NCBI RefSeq assembly: GCF_033439725.1
Contig: NW_026944387.1
Location: 1,364,001-1,428,000 of the forward strand
Source of the DNA: Neurospora tetraspora
Taxonomy: Eukaryota; Ascomycota; Sordariomycetes; Sordariales; Sordariaceae
DNA length: 64,000 bases
Reading direction: 5' to 3'
The notes under the pieces were generated by a model that was not told the DNA's origin, made no database searches, and worked only from the letters and a program-made list of their open reading frames with translations. The first letter of the stretch is position 1. Every line of letters begins with the position of its first letter. This document shows positions 23,790-33,012 of this stretch, piece by piece. Both the position numbers and the translations under genes were made by a program.

Positions 23790-24589
23790 ATAGCATTCAA
23801 TCCAGGATCTTCATCAAATAACGACAAAAAACTTCATCCCAAGGACAACATCTCAGTAGTCACTGCCTCCTCGGTCGGCAGCCAATTACGCATACCTCAT
23901 AGTGCCAACTGCCAAAGGACACTAGTTCGACCCCCTCAGTTGCTACTACCAGCAAGATGTCCGACGCAAACCACCGCAGGAGCGTCCCATACCCATACAA
24001 CCTCAGACTCTCGGCCATGGTAGCCGGCGGTTCAATTTCCATCACCAGACGCTCCGCGCCCGCCGCCGACAAATATTACTTTACCAGAAACTCCGCCCCC
24101 GCCGCCGGCTCAACTTACCTCATCGTCGAAAAGTCCACCGGCCAAGCGCTTGCATTTAGCCATGGCGAGCTCATCCTGGCCACTGTTCCGGGCCTATCCT
24201 CCTACCCCTACACTTCGGATCCCGTCCAAGCCGGGACTTTTGCCGGTACATGCAACAGGCACTGTCTCTGGCACTGCAAGGAGTCAGAGGGCTGGCTGGG
24301 ATTTCAAAACGCAGTGACTGCACATGGGGGGTGGCTCGGTCAGGCGGCCAGAGAGCCTGTCTTAACCTCAGACGGACGCTTTTGTGTGAAAAAGGAGGAA
24401 TGCGGCGATAACTACTTGCTCACCAAGAAATTCATTGTTGAGGGGAAGGCGGTTATGGAGTGTGCCCAGTTTGAGCGGTACGCCTTGGACAGAGGACGGT
24501 TGGTGCATTGGAAGATCAGTGGAAGCGAGAACACAGGAGAAACGACGTGGGAATTTGTCAAGGTCACTGTTGTGCCAAAGGCGAACTGA
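23790..24589 (+). pseudogene. T1: paralogue of the gene at 30044, ancestral start lost; possibly still coding from 23957
   Basis: The core (GSTYLIVEK, QAGTFAGTCNRH, WHCKESEGWLGFQNA, FCVKK, NYLLTKK, TTWEFVKV) matches T2 at 30044-30727 throughout. The homology continues upstream of the first usable ATG (23957). In the frame starting at 23790, codons 10-18 and beyond (NNDKKLHPKDNISVV) align without gaps to T2 (PDEKDLGPDDSISMV). The codon aligned to the T2 start ATG is ATA at 23790-23792. That upstream frame is also out of phase with the core, so an indel occurred between about 23880 and 24060. The present gene may be translated from 23957 (210 aa) with a new N-terminus, or be decaying. The repeated Trp/Gly motifs suggest a beta-rich, perhaps beta-trefoil-like fold (inference only). 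Function unknown. Confidence 0.7.
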
Positions 24590-24964
24590 ACTCTTGAAGA
24601 GGAAAACAACAAGGCAAATCATTGGGAGGTTCGTCGTAGTTGGATATCTTAGGTAGCGTAAGGTATGGAAGGAACCTTTGTCTTTCTCACTTTGACTTTA
24701 CAGGTAGGACCGAAGGTCGAGTGCATACAAAGATGGATGGATAGAATCAACGACAGTTTTAGGACATTTTATTCTGGAATAAGTTATATAATCGTGTTTG
24801 TTCTCCTGAAAATGATCGATGCAAAATCAGACACAACTCACTAAACAGCACTTCGTCCGCCTGTTACAACGTGCTCGGAACCTGACTCCTGCCATATTTC
24901 GCCACAATACCTACCTTATTCTTCCATTAAGCACACGAAGCCTTACGGCCCAGAACCCAAAGCA
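24590..24964. promoter_or_regulatory. T1-W1 spacer with conserved W leader
   Basis: Spacer of 375 bp. Its last 46 nt (24919-24964) closely match the 45 nt preceding the W2 start codon on the other strand (27914-27870). Shared pieces are CCATTAAGCACAC and CAGAACCCAAAGCA, directly before ATG. This probably marks a shared 5' leader. Confidence 0.65.
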
Positions 24965-25729
24965 ATGGCCGCAGACCGCAGTACCTCTCCAATCCCTCCT
25001 GCATTCCGGGTTAACGTCCCTACTGAACATCCCACGCCCACCCATCTGAAGTACTGGCATTACCCAGAGCTATGGGATGGCGACTCGACGGTCTCCTCCG
25101 TGTACTGGAACGACGCCATCAGGGAGCTTGTCATCGGCAATAGCGCCGCGGTTCACAACGCTGGTTGGCCCTTACTTTGGATCTTTCCGCACAACAAAAA
25201 GATCACGCCCGCGGACGCCAAGGAACTGGTCAGCCAAGCCCGATTCGCATATCGCCTTGGTTATACCTATCAGGTGTTGTGTCGCCGGGAGAACTTTTGT
25301 CAAGGAATTCCATCTCCCCCATCCTTGAAATGGGTGGCATTCTTGAACAAGAACTACCTGAAAGATGTTACGGAGGGGACGCACTACGAGTTAATCAGGA
25401 GATTCATTCAAAAATTCCACGAAGCGATCAGAGAGCACATGGCCACCCTTCGGGGCCAAGAAAGCAATTACAACCTCGTGAGCGAGTTTGAAACCAGGTT
25501 TCTCGAGGAGGGGAATTTGCGTGCGGGTACCGATGAATATGAACCGGATTGGTTCATTAATCCTGAAGGATCAATACATACCTCTAGTCACAATCGTGTG
25601 CTACCGTTCATAATGGGTCTGTTTGCCGCCAAGGCCGACATGGTGAAAGTAGATGAGATTGCAAGATCCGGGAATGCCAAAGAAGGGCTCAAAGATTTTA
25701 GTATCAGAGACTTCGACAACTTGGAATAA
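24965..25729 (+). CDS. W1: uncharacterised paralogue of W2 (254 aa)
   Basis: Single exon, starts MAADRSTSPIPPAFRV. It shares with W2 (27357-27869, opposite strand) a clear run of motifs: WHY, W(N/D)(D/E)A(I/M), LV(I/L)G, A.WP..WIFPH and AYRLGYTYQV, with similar spacing. A helical part follows (YELIRRFIQKFHEAIREHM, FETRFLEEGNL), then an extra C-terminal region of about 80 residues absent from W2. No signal peptide or transmembrane segment is apparent. I do not recognise a known family. The identical leader before ATG in W1 and W2 supports this start. It is arranged tail to tail with W2, with a RIP-affected repeat between them. Confidence 0.7.
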   Translation: MAADRSTSPIPPAFRVNVPTEHPTPTHLKYWHYPELWDGDSTVSSVYWNDAIRELVIGNSAAVHNAGWPLLWIFPHNKKITPADAKELVSQARFAYRLGYTYQVLCRRENFCQGIPSPPSLKWVAFLNKNYLKDVTEGTHYELIRRFIQKFHEAIREHMATLRGQESNYNLVSEFETRFLEEGNLRAGTDEYEPDWFINPEGSIHTSSHNRVLPFIMGLFAAKADMVKVDEIARSGNAKEGLKDFSIRDFDNLE

Positions 25730-26376
25730 GAAGGCGATTCAAGGCCTGACGATGAAAGCTTTCGGTGGCGTTGACAAACCGGTTTGCTGTGGTTACCTAC
25801 CTACCTCTACCTACCGTCAGGTACCAACCCTTCCCCTAAATTCATGGATATTAGGGCCCAATGGAAGGAAGCATGATACGGACTATCAGGACAGCAGGGC
25901 TGGGACTGGGTTGTTTTCCTTATTGTTTGTAGAGAGTATAGAGGGCCGGGAACTAGGGTTTATCAGGCAACAGACACGTATGGTTGAGGATGGGTACCTT
26001 ATTTGTGTCTCCGAGAGGCAGATTCGGTCAAGCCGGCCGGCCGGTTATGGTACTTGTTTTTTTTTTCATTATATCCAAGGCAACAGAGACGAGACTCTGG
26101 AAGTCTCTTACCATAGTCATTACCTTAAGGGACAGCTACTAGTGTACACAGATAGCAACATACTGGCTTTAGGTAGAATAATACACTCGTTGCTTGAAAC
26201 CCAGATTCTAAGATTCCGTAAGGTCTTGTCGATGTTGACTTGATATGTAGTACCTGCCTACCTAGCTGTACTAGGCATGTACTTTGCGCGCGAGAAAGCA
26301 TGTGTAATTCCAAATCTGTGTGTTGGTGTAAATAAGTGACACTCAAGACTATGCTAGCTAGGTCTTGAAAAAGGGG
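25730..26376. other. Intergenic, 3' of W1
   Basis: Contains TACCTACC-type motifs near 25795-25820, a T-run near 26058 and a TAGTACCTGCCTACCTAG stretch near 26247. No gene is seen. Confidence 0.4.
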
Positions 26377-26919
26377 CCCGCAAATCGCATAGTCCTAAGA
26401 GGTAGTTTCTATCCTTCCACAAATAATAAAGAAAAGAAACTAATCCCAATCCTACTATCCTAATAGTCTGTATTATATTTCCTTCCATTAATCCTTATAA
26501 ATAATATCTATAAAATATAAGGGAAAGGTTAATACCTAAAAGTACCTAAAAATGAATATAGTATATCGGTTACTAACGTTACCGAAAGCTTACTTACTCC
26601 CCTAGGCCTCTCTTTACCCTATCCCCCCGCTCCCTTGCCCTTAGGTTACTCTTAATAATTATTAATATAAAATTTTTTTAATTCTTCCATTTCCCTATTT
26701 TATTAAAGGTCTTATACTCTTAAAGGTCGGCTATAATAATATTTAAACCCTTTATAAACAATTCTTCTTTATTATTTATAATAAAATATTCGTTATTTAG
26801 AAGAAGATTTTTCTAAATATATTCGTTAACTAAAGGTAATTGTAAACGAATATAAATTCTAAATACTCTTATTTTATTCCAAGCGGTAGGATATAAATTA
26901 CTACCTTATTGGACTAAAT
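26377..26919. repeat. 543-bp tandem repeat, copy 1 (heavily RIP-mutated)
   Basis: Begins CCCGCAAATCGCATAGTCC and is followed directly by a second copy starting at 26920. It is more AT-rich than copy 2. In its last 100 nt it corresponds to the 3' coding end of W2, and the differences sampled there are all C-to-T or G-to-A. For example, over a 29-nt stretch at its end there are seven such transitions and no other change. This is the signature of repeat-induced point mutation. Confidence 0.9.
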
Positions 26920-27462
26920 CCCGCAAATCGCATAGTCCCAAAAAGTAGTTTCTATCCTTCTATAAGTAATAAGGAAAAGAAACTAATCCTAATCCTACTA
27001 TTTTAATAGTCCGTATTATACTTCCTTCTATTAATCTGTATAAATAATATTTATAAAATATAAGGGAAAGGTTAGTACTTAAAGATACTTAGAAATAAAT
27101 ATAATATATCGGTTACTAACGCTATTAAAAGCTTACTTACTCCCTTAGGCCTCTCTTTACCCTATCCCCCCGCTCCTTTACCCTTAGGTTACTTTTAATA
27201 GTCATTAATATAAAACTTTTCTAATTCCTCTATCTCCCTATTTTACTAAAAGTCCTATATTTTCTAAAGGTCGGCTATAGTAGTACTTAGACTTTTTATA
27301 AACGGTTCTTCTTTATCGTTTGTAATAAAGTACTCGTTATCCGGAGGAAGATCTTCCTAAATATACTCGTTAGCCGGACGCAGTTTTAAGCGAATATAGG
27401 TTCTAAACACTCCTATTTTGTCCCGAGCGGTAGGATGCAAACTACCACCCCATTGGACTAAG
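26920..27462. repeat. 543-bp tandem repeat, copy 2 (overlaps W2 3' end)
   Basis: Second direct copy of the unit at 26377-26919. Its last part (27357-27462) is the 3' coding end of W2. The copy is less mutated near W2 and more AT-rich away from it. A duplication that took in the W2 tail and adjoining sequence, followed by RIP, explains both copies. Confidence 0.9.
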
Positions 27463-27869
27463 TCTCTAAATTTATTCATAAACTCCATAATCTGGACCCA
27501 GATCGTCTGCCCATCAGGAGTGCGCTGACTTAAGAACGCGTCCTGAGTGTAAGGAACGTCCTGTTTGTGTAGGCGCTTGATATGGCGATGCACCACCTGA
27601 TAGGTATACCCAAGGCGATATGCGAGTCGGGGATGTTTGCCGTCAAGGAACAGGAATGCTGTCTCGGAATCAATGTTTTTGTGAGGAAAGATCCAAGAGG
27701 AGGGCCAGGAAGCAGCTGTAATCTCGTCCGTTTTGCCCAAGACAAGTTTCTTCATGGCTTCGTCCCAGTTTTCGAAGGATATCTCCGTGTCGGCACCTCT
27801 CTTTTCTTCGTAGTGCCATTGTTCCAGCTCAGAGAAATTGGGCTGGTGGGTAGCCTCTAGCTTAGTCAT
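27357..27869 (-). CDS. W2: uncharacterised paralogue of W1 (170 aa), tail in RIP-affected repeat
   Basis: Single frame starting MTKLEATHQPNFSELEQWHY. It carries the W-family motifs: WHY, NWDEAMKKLVLG, WPSSWIFPHK and RLAYRLGYTYQV. The C-terminal half (VQIMEFMNKFRDLVQWGG) aligns loosely with the helical part of W1. It is 84 residues shorter than W1, and its last about 35 codons lie in copy 2 of the 543-bp repeat. The present stop may therefore have arisen by mutation in that repeat. The leader before the ATG matches that of W1. Function unknown; it may be intact or a truncated paralogue. Confidence 0.6.
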   Translation of the reverse strand: MTKLEATHQPNFSELEQWHYEEKRGADTEISFENWDEAMKKLVLGKTDEITAASWPSSWIFPHKNIDSETAFLFLDGKHPRLAYRLGYTYQVVHRHIKRLHKQDVPYTQDAFLSQRTPDGQTIWVQIMEFMNKFRDLVQWGGSLHPTARDKIGVFRTYIRLKLRPANEYI

Positions 27870-30043
27870 TGCTTTGGGTTCTGGTCCGTGAGCTGGGTGT
27901 GCTTAATGGCAGAATACCACTATGGTCTGATGGCGAATGCTGTAGGGGTCGGGCTCAGAGAAGGCTGTGATAGAGAATGCAAGGCGGTTTAGCGAGTCGT
28001 GTGTGGTTCCCAATCGAACATGTTCGGGAGAACAGACACAGTCATATACCTTATTCCATGATTCTCCATCGTATGACTGTCGTTAGTATTATACGCCTAT
28101 CTTGGTGCGCATTCGACCTTCTGTCCTGCTTGTAGACTCAATGTGAGAAAGACAAAGAATTCCATACCTAGACTAGAAGAACAGCACCGACTTGGAGGCG
28201 AAATAATCAGTCGGCGGGCGTTGTGTACCAACCTAGACACGGCGCTCCGTGCCCAACGACATCCCCAGTTTGAAGTCCTGCTGAAAACGGCCTGGCCAAA
28301 GGCCGACATCGTGACTTACACTTACGTGTCGTCAGTGACATAAAATATCCGCAGTATTTCTTTGATAAATCACTGACACAAAGCGAAATGATCACCTCTG
28401 CGGTCAAAATCGACATGAATCCGGGGCATACGCTGCCAACTGACAATTTGATACCCATCGTAATGTTGAATCAGCGAGTTTGATCCCGTCAAAAACATCC
28501 GGCCCCAGGGAGACATTGGCTGGCGGGTTGGCTAAAAACGATGTCGTTGGAAGATCCATCCAGCGTTGGATTGAAGCGCCGCAGTAAACACAAAGGCAAG
28601 CTTGCGGTTGAACAGCCGCTTGGAGTAGGGTGACAGATGAGACAGCGGGCCAACAGCAACAATCCAACACGGGAAACTCCTAGGGATGTGATGTCGAGTT
28701 TCTTCAGGACCAAAATGATACCAACCGTATCAAGCCAAGGGAGTTGAGCGAGTGGAAGAATCCGATTGGCTGATCGGGCTAGAACCGATCTCACAACCAA
28801 CCCAACGGGTCCGGGAAAAAGACGCTCAGAGCTATCCTCCATCCCTGGTTTTGTACCAGGAGCACCTGCATCTCGCGATCTGAAACTGTGACCTCAGAAG
28901 TCAGACTGGTATAACCCAGCCCCGGTTTGTTCGTTGGCTTGGTACAAAGAAACCAGATCCTGCTAGACTTGGGAAAGCGGCCGAGATTCTCGCGGATCGA
29001 AGCTGTGAGCTCGTTGAATCTTCAAGTCTTGAAGAAGATGGAGAGATGCTTCTGTGGCTCTGAGAGTCCTGGTCTTTGTCGAAGCTCCTCAAAAGGAGAC
29101 CAGGTGTTTTCTTCCTGAGGCCGATGATGGCCCCAGATTGCCCTTGTTTTGCCCCTGTTCTGCCCCAGCAGACGAACCATGCCAAGAAATCGACCAGTGT
29201 TGTATTGTACGGCAAAGCGATGTTTGGGCGCCTCCGGCAGTCGAGTCACGAACCCAATATGTTCCGAGAAGTGCAGGTTCTGTGCCTGAGCATGAAATAT
29301 AGATTAGATCGGTATCCAGTCTCATGTCAACACCGTTCAGAAGCAGGGCTGCATAACGCCAGTCTTGAAAAAAACACCCCCTTCTTCAATGGGCCTTCCC
29401 GCATGAGCTTCAATCAGAGGAGTTATCCCTTTATTAATCGAGTGCTCGCTTGCTGAAGAATCGCTCTACTAGCCAGCGCGGTTATAAAACATGCAGTGGC
29501 GACTGAGTGTCGTTGGATGCCGTGTGGTGAGAAGGTAAATGAGATGGACCCCTATCACAACTGTTGCGAATTTTGCTGTATCCTAGATAGTGCAATAACA
29601 GCCCACCCCAGCTCAGCCATGCGCCAAGCCGACCTCCATCAACCACGGCTGACTGTTTGTTCGTGGGCTGCCGGGAACGAGCATGCCGTCGACGAATAAT
29701 ATTTCCATATAATCCTCTTTCAATATGGATTGCTCGGCTTCTGTTTGCAAAAGCAATTCGATCAGCGGTCATGACGGTTGCCGTCGTGAGCCTCCCCCTC
29801 ACCACCCAGCAACGCACACCTGCATGAGGTGGTTATCCGGGCCTCCGACATCCATTCGCCGGGCAAACAAACCGCGTTCAACCCACCGAACCCCTCTTTT
29901 TCGTCATTCTGATATCAGTCATTCAGTTCCCCCAAGTTGTTCAAGCCGTTCAAGATTTCCCTGCCTCTTTCTTCTTCTCACAACATTCTCGACCACTGCT
30001 CCTTTCAACCAACACGTTCACCACAGGAGCAGAGATCGTGATC
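27870..30043. other. Intergenic upstream of W2 and T2, no certain gene
   Basis: The first 45 bp hold the conserved W leader. From 27915 to about 29580 there are several short open frames (for example on the minus strand at 28404-28670, 28489-28842 and 29022-29249) that overlap in different phases and carry no motif I recognise. Near 29588-29660 is a weak copy of block B, including ATAGTGCA and TGCGCCAAGCCGACCT. CT-rich sequence before 30044 is a plausible T2 leader. Confidence 0.45.
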
Positions 30044-30727
30044 ATGACTTCCACCCCACGACCTTCTCAACCTGACGAAAAAGACCTTGGTCCTGACGAT
30101 AGCATCTCAATGGTCTCACCCTCCACGGTCAGCGGCAGTGGCAGCCAGTCACGCACGATAAATCTCAGGACGCCAACGTCTTCACACGCATCCACGTCGA
30201 ACCGCAGTAACAAACTCCCATACATCATTCGCAATTGCGCACCAAGCCCTGGCTCGACCTACATCATAGTTTTCTGCGACAATGCGGCATATACCATCGT
30301 GGAGGGAGACCTGTGCCGAGCGATTCCTCCTGAACTACTTCCCAACCCGCCCGTTTTTGACGCGGTCCAAGCGAAGGCGTATGCGGGTACTTTCAACTGG
30401 CATTGGCACTGCGAGGAATCAGACGGGTGGCTTGGTTTTCGAAATGCGGCGACTGGGTCGTGGGTTGGGTCTATCGGCATGCTTTCCACGGCTTTGGACG
30501 CGGTCGAGATAGGAGCGACTGCCACTAGTCTTGGGGTAACCGAGCAGTTTTGTGTGAGAAAGGCCGAGGATCGCGAAGGATATTTGCTTCTCAAGAGACT
30601 TGACTGCAAGAAAACTGTACATCTTCTGCCGGTCTGGGGCCGCGTCGCGGGGAAACGTGAATGTTTTGATGCAAAGACTTGGGAATTTGTCAAGGTGGAC
30701 GTTGATGCTGTCTGGGGGCAAAAGTAA
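30044..30727 (+). CDS. T2: uncharacterised paralogue of T1 (227 aa)
   Basis: Single exon, starts MTSTPRPSQPDEKDL; a GTG two codons earlier is not needed. The N-terminal about 60 residues are Ser/Thr-rich and probably disordered. The globular part contains RNCAPSPGSTYIIVF, VQAKAYAGTFNWHWHCEESD, GWLGFRNAATGSWVG, FCVRKAEDREGYLLLKR and TWEFVKVDV, all matched in T1. The regular spacing of W, G and F residues suggests a beta-strand-rich fold. A beta-trefoil is possible but I cannot show it. No signal peptide or membrane segment. T1 and T2 bracket the W1/W2 pair, so the two families seem to have been duplicated together. Confidence 0.75.
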   Translation: MTSTPRPSQPDEKDLGPDDSISMVSPSTVSGSGSQSRTINLRTPTSSHASTSNRSNKLPYIIRNCAPSPGSTYIIVFCDNAAYTIVEGDLCRAIPPELLPNPPVFDAVQAKAYAGTFNWHWHCEESDGWLGFRNAATGSWVGSIGMLSTALDAVEIGATATSLGVTEQFCVRKAEDREGYLLLKRLDCKKTVHLLPVWGRVAGKRECFDAKTWEFVKVDVDAVWGQK

Positions 30728-30922
30728 ATTGGTACTGTTAGGACCGATTGCAAAGAGCTTGGGAAGAGCCATGATGGTTTGACATCCAAAGACAGAGTTG
30801 ACAGTTGGTCGGGATGAATCGAAATGGAGATGTTCGGGGCGGTGCAAAACCAATTTCAAATATCGACGGACACGCTAGCCAAGATTGTGGTCCCTTGGGC
30901 ACATTGCGTCCAGGTTAGCTGA

Positions 30923-32587
30923 TCATCTGGGCTCAACAGATTGCCCATGATTCAGCGCGACGAATACAAGAACTCCCTTTCTTGACCTACACCCTGCTTC
31001 ATCAGTTCCGCCCTCTTTATCAGACACGGGCAAAGACCTATCAAAGTGCACTCCTTGCTGCTGACAAGCCCATTCAAGTTGCCCAAGAGTCTTGAGAACC
31101 TCGACACCTTCTGTCACAAAGGTACCCCAGTGCATGGCTATTGCCACTGGTGGGTGTGGGTTTGAGAATTTCTCTGAATCTGGCCTCTCACCTGTGCCCT
31201 CACTCGTCGTGTCCTTGTCCGGGAGCTCTGTCATGAGCTTAAAGACGCGGACCGCATCCCATGGTGGCATGTGTATACCTGCAGTGATACCCGCGCTGTG
31301 CCGTGGAAAGGGGCTGATCCAGTCTGGTAAGGGAACTAAGCTGCGGAGGTAGGAATATGTTGACCCGACTGCGACTGGAAGCAGTAGTAGGTTTGGAGGG
31401 CCAAGCCTGTCTCTAATTTCGGCAAAAGCCGGGCATGGAGGGTATTCGGTATCATCAGTCTCCTGAGTGTTTGGCTTTTGTGTGTTCTTCTTCAACGGTG
31501 GACCAGGAGGCCAATCCGGGGAACCGTGAAACTGATAGCCCGTGTCGCCGGCAAAGAAGATGCGGTATGTGCTACTGTCAGAGCCTTGACGGCGGAGATA
31601 CCAGCTCGACCAGAGGGTAGAATTTGCATCGTTGCCTGCCCTTCCACTGCTGTGTTGAGCCGGTGTGCACCATATTTGGAGACTCTGGGTGGTGGAACTC
31701 TCTTCTCCTTGAGGCGAAGAAAGAGTAGCTGAATCCCACCAGTCCATCTCCGTCACTCGCTCCTCGGATATACCACAGCCAACGAACCACAAACGGTTTC
31801 CCAAAGGTACGAAGAAGCGAACGGTTTCCTTGCTGTTCTCCCAGATGGCCATGATGGTATCATAGTCCAGATGGTCAAAATGATTGTGACTGATGAAGAC
31901 GGCGTCGATCGGAGGCAGGTCTTGGACGCGGCATGGGGGTGGATAGGCACGAATGGGTCCTGCTCGCTGACTGGGTGAGCATCGCATCGAGAATATGGGG
32001 TCAAAGAGACAGCGGATAGGTCGGGACTCTTTCGCGTCATCGAGGGGAGGTAACTGAACCAAGACGCCGGCATGGCCTAGCCATGTTACTTTGGCGTGCG
32101 GTGATGTCGAGGAATCGAAGGAGAAATCGGGGTCTTCGATGCGCAACAATCGTGCAGCCTTCGCCCCGGGAGAATCAGGCCAGTCCTTAACATCGCTGAA
32201 GCGTGGTCGTTTGCTCTTTTCTGGAAGGTTGTCTGTGACAGGAGAGCCACATAGGTGTGAAGCGGCTAGGTCGACGCATGGGTCTTGATCCTCTCCCCAG
32301 CCGAGATGATCCCAGACTTGGGAGCGCGTAGGTGTATACCAGCTCGGCCAAGGGTTCCGAAAGCCGGCTATGGTCTTGGTTTCAGCGTTGCTCGTAGGAC
32401 GTGACTTGCCGGGGGATGGGTCCCATGATGGGAGATAGCTCCAGTAGGAGGACCATCCCGAGCTTGGCTTCAGGCGTGCTGGAAAGGCTCTTGTAGGGAG
32501 TACATGGTGGGGTGGTGCCGTTGATTCTCGCTGGGCTTCGCGGTTGACGTGTAGTTGCAGAGGTTCCGATCGTGTTGGGTTATCCAT
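30923..32587 (-). CDS. fmp30: NAPE-PLD family metallo-beta-lactamase fold hydrolase (FMP30-like)
   Basis: Single exon, 554 aa. In the family, zinc-dependent NAPE-PLD releases N-acylethanolamines from N-acyl-phosphatidylethanolamine. Yeast Fmp30 is the mitochondrial inner-membrane homologue. The metal-binding motif HNHFDHLDYDT is near residues 232-242. It is preceded by VTWLGHAGVLVQLP and DPIFSMRCSPSQRAGP, and followed by FVPLGNRLWF, WCTPAQHSSGRAG, FFAGDTGYQ and the late HWGTF, all hallmarks of this family. The N-terminus has few clear targeting features, with a Trp/Ser/Pro-rich stretch (SSGWSSYWSYLPSWDPS). Insertions of Ser/Thr/Glu-rich sequence occur in the C-terminal third. Only short spacers separate it from T2. 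Confidence 0.9.
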   Translation of the reverse strand: MDNPTRSEPLQLHVNREAQRESTAPPHHVLPTRAFPARLKPSSGWSSYWSYLPSWDPSPGKSRPTSNAETKTIAGFRNPWPSWYTPTRSQVWDHLGWGEDQDPCVDLAASHLCGSPVTDNLPEKSKRPRFSDVKDWPDSPGAKAARLLRIEDPDFSFDSSTSPHAKVTWLGHAGVLVQLPPLDDAKESRPIRCLFDPIFSMRCSPSQRAGPIRAYPPPCRVQDLPPIDAVFISHNHFDHLDYDTIMAIWENSKETVRFFVPLGNRLWFVGCGISEERVTEMDWWDSATLSSPQGEESSTTQSLQIWCTPAQHSSGRAGNDANSTLWSSWYLRRQGSDSSTYRIFFAGDTGYQFHGSPDWPPGPPLKKNTQKPNTQETDDTEYPPCPAFAEIRDRLGPPNLLLLPVAVGSTYSYLRSLVPLPDWISPFPRHSAGITAGIHMPPWDAVRVFKLMTELPDKDTTSEGTGERPDSEKFSNPHPPVAIAMHWGTFVTEGVEVLKTLGQLEWACQQQGVHFDRSLPVSDKEGGTDEAGCRSRKGVLVFVALNHGQSVEPR

Positions 32588-33012
32588 CGTGTGCGTATGT
32601 CGACTCGGGGCGGGGCGGATGGTTTGGCTTTAGGAAGTGTTGGTCTTTAAGAAATATTTCGTTGTTCGGGCGAGAAGGATGGGAATGGAATCGGGCACCC
32701 TTGGAGAGCTACAGTACTGGATGACGTCACTGAAAAATAGGTACTTGCCCGTCTGGTTTTAAACAACTGTCCGAGCTGCAGGCTAGCAGGACCCCAGCAG
32801 TGGACTTTTCATTTGCACAGTAGACATCCGATAACAGCTTATCGCCCAGTAAACAAACAAATGGGGCGTTTCTCCTCGACATTCACAACACGTGAAGCTC
32901 AACCAACAAGGAAACTCCCGTCTGCTTCTTGCAATCGATGTACAAAGCCCCCAGCTACTGCGTTAACAACACCGTATATCCCCCACGCATCGGTTACCAT
33001 CGACGACCAGAA
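32588..33012. other. Intergenic, no gene seen
   Basis: Region upstream of FMP30 and downstream of the cupin gene (both on the minus strand), about 425 bp. It presumably contains the FMP30 promoter. No conserved motif is recognised. Confidence 0.4.

Noticed and set aside
26377-27462. Transposon origin of the tandem AT-rich repeat
   Set aside because: There are no terminal inverted repeats or target duplication, and the unit includes the W2 coding end. A local tandem duplication explains it better.
28404-29325. Several minus-strand frames of 75-117 codons
   Set aside because: No splice-compatible chain gives a plausible protein and no motif is recognised.
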